DNA of 54,478 nucleotides from Alistipes sp. (GTDB lineage Bacteria; Bacillota; Clostridia; Oscillospirales; Ruminococcaceae): positions 403,421-457,898 of the forward strand of contig JAMPAJ010000001.1 of NCBI GenBank assembly GCA_023667265.1. The letters are read 5' to 3'. Under the pieces are notes generated by a model that had not been told where the DNA came from, made no database searches, and saw only the letters and a list, made by a program, of their open reading frames with translations. Shown piece by piece: positions 51,022 through 54,478 of this stretch. Each line of letters begins with the position of its first letter. The stretch's first letter is position 1. The position numbers and the translations under genes were made by a program.

Positions 51022-51130
51022 TGGCTCGCGGCATATTAACGTCTGCACAAAATATCAGCGAGGTACTCGCGGTCACGTGAATCGCCAGCGGAGGCTCTCC
51101 GCCGTGAATTGTCAGCGGGTGCTACTCGCA
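51022..51130 (+). repeat. Family R1 structured repeat plus a second partial end
   Basis: GGCTCGCGGCATATTAACG, TGCACAAAATATCAGCGAG-gta-CTCGC, GGTCACGTGAATCGCC, hairpin GCGGAGGCTCTCCGC, then a second partial end GTGAATTGTCAGCGGGTGC. The 355-base gap 50813-51168 is made of promoter copies and repeats; I see no gene. Confidence 0.75.
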
Positions 51131-51133
51131 AAA

Positions 51134-51158
51134 GGGACATCTTTTTTCAAGATGTCCC
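51134..51158 (-). terminator. Terminator of the Ser/Asp-rich lipoprotein gene
   Basis: GGGACATCTT (51134-51143) / AAGATGTCCC (51149-51158), followed on the minus strand by TTTT. The flanking GCAAAAGGGACA recalls the R2 repeat. Confidence 0.82.
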
Positions 51159-51168
51159 TCTTGTATTA

Positions 51169-51543
51169 TTAATCTCCGCTGAAACCGTCAACAATGTCGC
51201 TTACCGCGTCGCCTGCACCGCTGATAATATCTTCGCCTGCGCTTTCAACGCCGTCCACAGCGTCGTCTACTCCGTCACGGACGTCGCTTTCGCCGTCGCG
51301 GACACTGCTGTCGTCGCTGCGGCTGCTGTCGTCATGACGGCTGCTATCGTCGCCGCGGCTGCTGCTGTCGTCACGGCTGCTATCGTCATGACGGCTGCTT
51401 TCTTCGGTAGAGGCATCGCTGTTCCCATAGTCAAAGTCGCTGAAATGGGATTTTCCGTCGGAATCAACATTGCTGTCGTCGCCGCAGCCCACCGACATAA
51501 ACGCCAGGGAACAAAGAGCCGCTGTAATCAAAAGCTTTTTCAT
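51169..51543 (-). CDS. Small Ser/Asp/Arg-repeat lipoprotein, function unknown
   Basis: 124 aa, AAAGGAAG before the ATG. Signal peptide with lipobox SVGC (C20). The rest is low-complexity: residues about 47-84 are an imperfect repeat of DDSSR-like units (SSRHDDSSRDD, SSSRGDDSSRHDDSSRSDD), then an Asp/Gly helix-like end (VDDAVDGVESAGEDIISGAGDAVSDIV). No recognised family. The codons repeat at DNA level too, so length may vary between strains. Likely an extended surface spacer. Confidence 0.75.
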   Translation of the reverse strand: MKKLLITAALCSLAFMSVGCGDDSNVDSDGKSHFSDFDYGNSDASTEESSRHDDSSRDDSSSRGDDSSRHDDSSRSDDSSVRDGESDVRDGVDDAVDGVESAGEDIISGAGDAVSDIVDGFSGD

Positions 51544-51588
51544 AAACTCTTCCTTTACAAATATTTTTCAAAATTTATTGCAGAATGG

Positions 51589-51781
51589 TTTTCCACAATG
51601 CTTTTTTATTATTCTCTCTTTTTCCCTTTTTATCCACATCATTTTCAACTTTTCGATACTGTAAAAATCTGTATATTTCGTACCTCTTTCCACACTTTCA
51701 ACCAAGTTTTCAACAATTACCAAGATTCTCAACGGTCGTTTCAACACACTGTTGAAAAACTATTGACACCATTGTGGAGAA
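51589..51781. other. AT-rich stretch with DnaA-box matches
   Basis: Between the lipoprotein and peptidase genes. Exact DnaA boxes TTTTCCACA (51589-51597) and TTATCCACA (51630-51638), one-mismatch boxes at 51686-51694 and 51773-51781, and several TTTTCAAC/GTTGAAAA motifs. Two more exact boxes follow inside the peptidase gene (52208-52216, 52291-52299). It resembles origin-like DNA but dnaA and dnaN are not here, and the genes on the right face toward it. Confidence 0.5.
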
Positions 51782-51824
51782 TATTTTGAACTATTTTGCT
51801 GTGCGATCAGCTCAAAACGCTCTG

Positions 51825-53069
51825 TTATGAGCACAATTCTACTATCGCTTCCGCCATTATCTCAGCGTTTTTCAGCAGATTTTCCTCGGTTATGAACTCA
51901 TCAGGACTGTGCATATTTCCGTCCTCGCCGGGAAATTCAGCTCCGAAAGCAACTCCGCCGGGAATCTCGTGTACATAGGTTCCGCCGCCGATAGTCAGAC
52001 ACTCGCCTTTTTCCCCCGTCACTTTCTCGTAGACCCGGAGAAGCGACTGGACAAAATCGCTGTTTTCCTCGGTATAATGGGGCTCTACGCCCTCGCAGCA
52101 GTCTATCGTCAGTCCTGCTGCGGAAAATTTTTTCTCCAACATCCCAAAAATCTCACGCTTAGTCCTATCCATGGGAAATCTTATATCCACAGCTCCGGCA
52201 AGCCTGTTTTCCACAGTATTCAACATTGATATTACACAGGTCAGATTTTCTGGTATATCGCCGAAAATCGCTGTTCCGCCAACATCGCAGTGTGGAAAAA
52301 TCTGTTGAAAACCTTTCAAAACTTTGCTTTCTCCACAATAGTCCTCCAGGAATTTTGTAATCGCATTCTCACCCTTTTCCGGAGTTGACGCATGAGCCGA
52401 TTTTCCCTGATATATCCGGGTTTTTCCGCCCTCGGTCACTTTGCAGCTTCCCGGAACGGCGTTTATCACCTCGCCTGCCGAGATTTCAACATCCGCGTCC
52501 ATAGCTGTTGAAAAGTAAACTCTCAGCATTCCCTTTTCTCCGTTTATAAGCGGATATTCGCCGTCGGGCGTGAAAACCATTGGCGGCAGCTCGCGCTTTT
52601 TCCGATAATATGCAATATCCGCCGAGCCGTTTTCCTCGTTAGTGCCAAAAATCAGGCGGACTCCCTTTTTCAGCGGTATTCCCAGCTCCTTTACAGCCCT
52701 CAGCGCGAACACAGACGCCACGGCAGGACCTTTGTCGTCTATCGCTCCGCGCGCTATCAGTCTGCCGCCGGCGCGCTTCAGTGTGAAGCAGTCCGCTCCC
52801 CAGCCGGGAACAACGTCAAGGTGAGTCAAAATTCCAAGCTCCGGCTTTTCGCCATGATCCGCATAACCGACGTAATTATCAACGTTTTCCACCTTAAAAC
52901 CATATTCGCCGCAGCGGCGCAGCATTAGCTTCAATGCACGTGCCGGCTCAGCTCCGAAGGGACATCCCTCCTCCGGCTCGCCCTGGACGCTGGGTATCGC
53001 CGTAAGCTCCGCCAGAAGCGATATCATCTCCTCCCGGCTCTCTTCAAGATATTTACGAATTTCAGTCAT
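51825..53069 (-). CDS. PepV-type M20 dipeptidase
   Basis: 414 aa from the ATG at 53069, with GGAGAGAGGAG upstream; a start 11 codons earlier would sit inside that site. M20 metallopeptidase core: LTHLDVVPGW, AIDDKGP, NEENGSAD and a late HSPDE give the metal and catalytic residues, with a lid domain (about 170-300) inserted. This Sapep/PepV group cuts dipeptides, often with beta-alanine or D-residues, in the cytosol. The N-terminal SVQGEPEEGCPFG is typical. No peptide transporter lies nearby. Confidence 0.91.
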   Translation of the reverse strand: MTEIRKYLEESREEMISLLAELTAIPSVQGEPEEGCPFGAEPARALKLMLRRCGEYGFKVENVDNYVGYADHGEKPELGILTHLDVVPGWGADCFTLKRAGGRLIARGAIDDKGPAVASVFALRAVKELGIPLKKGVRLIFGTNEENGSADIAYYRKKRELPPMVFTPDGEYPLINGEKGMLRVYFSTAMDADVEISAGEVINAVPGSCKVTEGGKTRIYQGKSAHASTPEKGENAITKFLEDYCGESKVLKGFQQIFPHCDVGGTAIFGDIPENLTCVISMLNTVENRLAGAVDIRFPMDRTKREIFGMLEKKFSAAGLTIDCCEGVEPHYTEENSDFVQSLLRVYEKVTGEKGECLTIGGGTYVHEIPGGVAFGAEFPGEDGNMHSPDEFITEENLLKNAEIMAEAIVELCS

Positions 53070-53100
53070 TTCTAACTCCTCTCTCCTTTCCCGAAAAAGC

Positions 53101-53124
53101 AAAAGACCGCAGAAAACTGCGGTC
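53101..53124 (-). terminator. Terminator of msmX
   Basis: GACCGCAG (53105-53112) / CTGCGGTC (53117-53124), followed on the minus strand by TTTTGCTTTTTC. It lies between the msmX stop and the peptidase start. Confidence 0.87.
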
Positions 53125-53194
53125 AGATGCTCCGTAGGTGTTAACTACGAAATTGAAAGAAAGGATAAATATGAAAAGTGGTAATTTCAATAAA

Positions 53195-54334
53195 TCAGTT
53201 AACAATAGACTTTTCAGTCTCCTTGTCGAAGAGGTGGATTCTGTTAGGATCAATAGCAACCTGAATCTCATCTCCGGGTCTTGCTGTAGTTCTGGGACTA
53301 ACTCTTGCTGTGAGGTTGTTGCCCTCGCAGGTCAGGTACAGATAAGTCTCAGCGCCCATCATTTCTGTCAGCTCAACATAAGCTGTGATAACGCCTGTTG
53401 TAGCGTTGGACAGGTACATCTCCTCGTCGTGGATAGACTCAGGACGTATACCGAGAGTGATCTCCTTGCCAACGTAGTTAGTAAGCTCGTCGTTTACCTT
53501 TGACTCAGGAACGATGATCTGGTACTTCTGACCTCTCTGGTTCTTGTAGTCATCTGAGCCGAACTCAACGATAAACTGACCGTACTCTTCCTTAAGTACA
53601 GCGTCGATGAAGTTCATCTGAGGTGAACCAAGGAATCCGGCAACGAACTTGTTTACAGGGTTCTCGTAGAGGTTCTGAGGTGTATCTACCTGCTGAACGA
53701 AACCGTCCTTCATACAAACGATTCTGTCGCCCATTGTCATAGCCTCAGTCTGGTCATGAGTTACGTAGATGAAAGTTGTACCCAGCTTCTTGTGGATCTT
53801 AGAGATCTCGGTTCTCATCTGCGCACGGAGCTTAGCATCCAGGTTGGAGAGCGGCTCGTCGAGGAGGAATACCTTAGGCGAACGAACGATACAACGACCG
53901 AGAGCAACTCTCTGACGCTGACCACCGGACATAGCCTTAGGCTTTCTGTCGAGGAGGTGAGTAAGGTCGAGGATCTTAGCAGCCTCGTTTACCTTTCTCT
54001 CGATCTCATCCTTAGGAACCTTACGGAGCTTGAGTCCGAAAGCCATGTTATCGAAAACTGTCATGTGAGGATAAAGAGCGTAGTTCTGGAAAACCATCGC
54101 AATATCTCTGTCCTTGGGCGCGATGTCGTTTACGAGACGATCGCCGATGTAAAGCTCACCCTCGGAAATTTCCTCAAGACCTGCGATCATACGCAGAGTA
54201 GTTGACTTACCGCATCCGGAAGGTCCAACGAGAACGATGAACTCCTTGTCTCTGATCTCCAAATTTACATCTGTTACAGCAACCACACCGCCGGGGTACT
54301 TTTTATAAATATTTTTAAGTTGTAAACCTGCCAT
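53195..54334 (-). CDS. msmX: Multi-sugar ABC importer ATPase, MsmX/UgpC type
   Basis: 379 aa, GGAGG 10 bases before the ATG. Walker A GPSGCGKST (37-45), signature MSGGQRQR, Walker B FLLDEPLSNLDA, switch histidine in YVTHDQTEA, and the C-terminal regulatory OB/TOBE domain (about 240-370) ending RIHLFDKET. It has no permease or binding-protein genes beside it, which fits the known role of MsmX-type proteins as one ATPase serving many oligosaccharide importers. That suits an organism that takes up sugars from cellulose and pectin breakdown. Codon choice looks strongly biased, as in a highly expressed gene. Confidence 0.94.
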   Translation of the reverse strand: MAGLQLKNIYKKYPGGVVAVTDVNLEIRDKEFIVLVGPSGCGKSTTLRMIAGLEEISEGELYIGDRLVNDIAPKDRDIAMVFQNYALYPHMTVFDNMAFGLKLRKVPKDEIERKVNEAAKILDLTHLLDRKPKAMSGGQRQRVALGRCIVRSPKVFLLDEPLSNLDAKLRAQMRTEISKIHKKLGTTFIYVTHDQTEAMTMGDRIVCMKDGFVQQVDTPQNLYENPVNKFVAGFLGSPQMNFIDAVLKEEYGQFIVEFGSDDYKNQRGQKYQIIVPESKVNDELTNYVGKEITLGIRPESIHDEEMYLSNATTGVITAYVELTEMMGAETYLYLTCEGNNLTARVSPRTTARPGDEIQVAIDPNRIHLFDKETEKSIVN

Positions 54335-54398
54335 TTAATTTTGTCCTCCAGTTCATTTTTCTTGCCAATACCCTCAACACAGTATCAGCTATAATAAT

Positions 54399-54427
54399 AT
54401 AATACCACTTTTTGAAAAAAATTTCAA
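54399..54427 (-). promoter_or_regulatory. Promoter of msmX
   Basis: Minus strand TTGAAA (54422-54427), 17-base spacer, TATTAT (54399-54404) with TGG before the -10. I see no CRE-like palindrome near it. The remaining 50 bases to the window end are AT-rich without a visible feature. Confidence 0.72.
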
Positions 54428-54478
54428 GATACTAAATTGCCAAACTTACAATTGCTTGTTTAGGGGAAATGCCGAAAA

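Noticed and set aside
51267-51470. Ala/Thr/Met-rich frame opposite the Ser/Asp repeat lipoprotein
   Set aside because: Pure product of the repeated codons read in another frame. The lipoprotein frame has a ribosome site and lipobox.
51589-51781. Calling this the chromosomal origin
   Set aside because: No dnaA or dnaN, and the genes on the right point toward it. Kept only as a DnaA-box cluster.
1-54478. CRISPR array or other regularly spaced repeats
   Set aside because: The repeats here are dispersed, differ in orientation and lack unique spacers of constant length; no cas genes.

Overview
The window looks like a chromosomal segment of a fibre-degrading, low-GC-phylum (Firmicutes/Bacillota) anaerobe, most probably a Ruminococcus-like member of the Oscillospiraceae. 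The signs are three secreted proteins with dockerin repeats (a PL11 rhamnogalacturonan lyase, an M23 peptidase and a CAP protein), a Spo0A, a ylxM-ffh-rpsP-khpA cluster, a PotABCD operon, an MsmX-type shared sugar ATPase, and strong Shine-Dalgarno sites with TTGNNN-17-TATAAT promoters. The species is an inference. No phage, plasmid, IS transposase, CRISPR array or antibiotic-resistance island is visible. Most genes are intact housekeeping or regulatory genes.

Layout. 1-1.2 kb: tRNA-Val (cut by the window edge) and a CAP-dockerin protein, both on the minus strand. 1.4-7 kb: an unusual HTH-cupin-acyl-CoA synthetase fusion, then a dockerin/CBM35/PL11 lyase. 7.1-12.6 kb (minus): an FtsX permease, its ATPase, and an OmpR-type response regulator with its histidine kinase. 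12.7-15.8 kb: polyphosphate kinase with a lysine-rich AT-hook tail, and phosphatidylserine synthase. 16-19.3 kb: a MITE-like palindrome, flavin reductase, Spo0A, a Nudix hydrolase and a LysR regulator. 19.5-22.8 kb: ylxM, ffh, rpsP, khpA and a TtcA-like enzyme. 22.8-26.8 kb: two cyclophilin-type exported proteins and MurA. 27.1-32.2 kb (minus): a three-gene operon of a tandem acyl-CoA dehydratase activase, an HgdB-like protein and phosphatidylserine decarboxylase. 32.3-40.1 kb: a 74-aa protein, tRNA-Ala, BirA, a MOP flippase, DeoD, CarB, a YkgJ-type cysteine-cluster protein and tRNA-Thr. 40.4-45.4 kb: potABCD and an AEC transporter. 45.5-51.5 kb: glgB and a divergent TetR gene, a dockerin M23 peptidase coupled to proS, and a Ser/Asp-rich lipoprotein. 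51.6-54.4 kb: an AT-rich stretch with DnaA-box matches, a PepV-type dipeptidase and MsmX.

The most unusual content is in the intergenic DNA. I see at least four families of short structured repeats, several abutting stop codons or sitting between convergent genes. In one family, two long copies differ by paired changes that preserve three hairpin stems (six compensatory pairs and no uncompensated change in those stems), which argues for selection on folding. In another arrangement, two unrelated operons (potABCD and proS-M23) each carry a duplicated promoter with the same 93-bp offset, separated by a GC hairpin. These repeats, rather than any protein cluster, are the best candidate for something undescribed.

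Functional threads: envelope lipid synthesis (PS synthase and PS decarboxylase, encoded 11 kb apart), cell-wall work (MurA, M23 peptidase, flippase), plant-polymer use (PL11 lyase, shared sugar ATPase, GlgB), and stress or stage control (Spo0A, polyP kinase, two-component system). A perfect 0A-box match lies just downstream of the promoter of the activase/PS decarboxylase operon.
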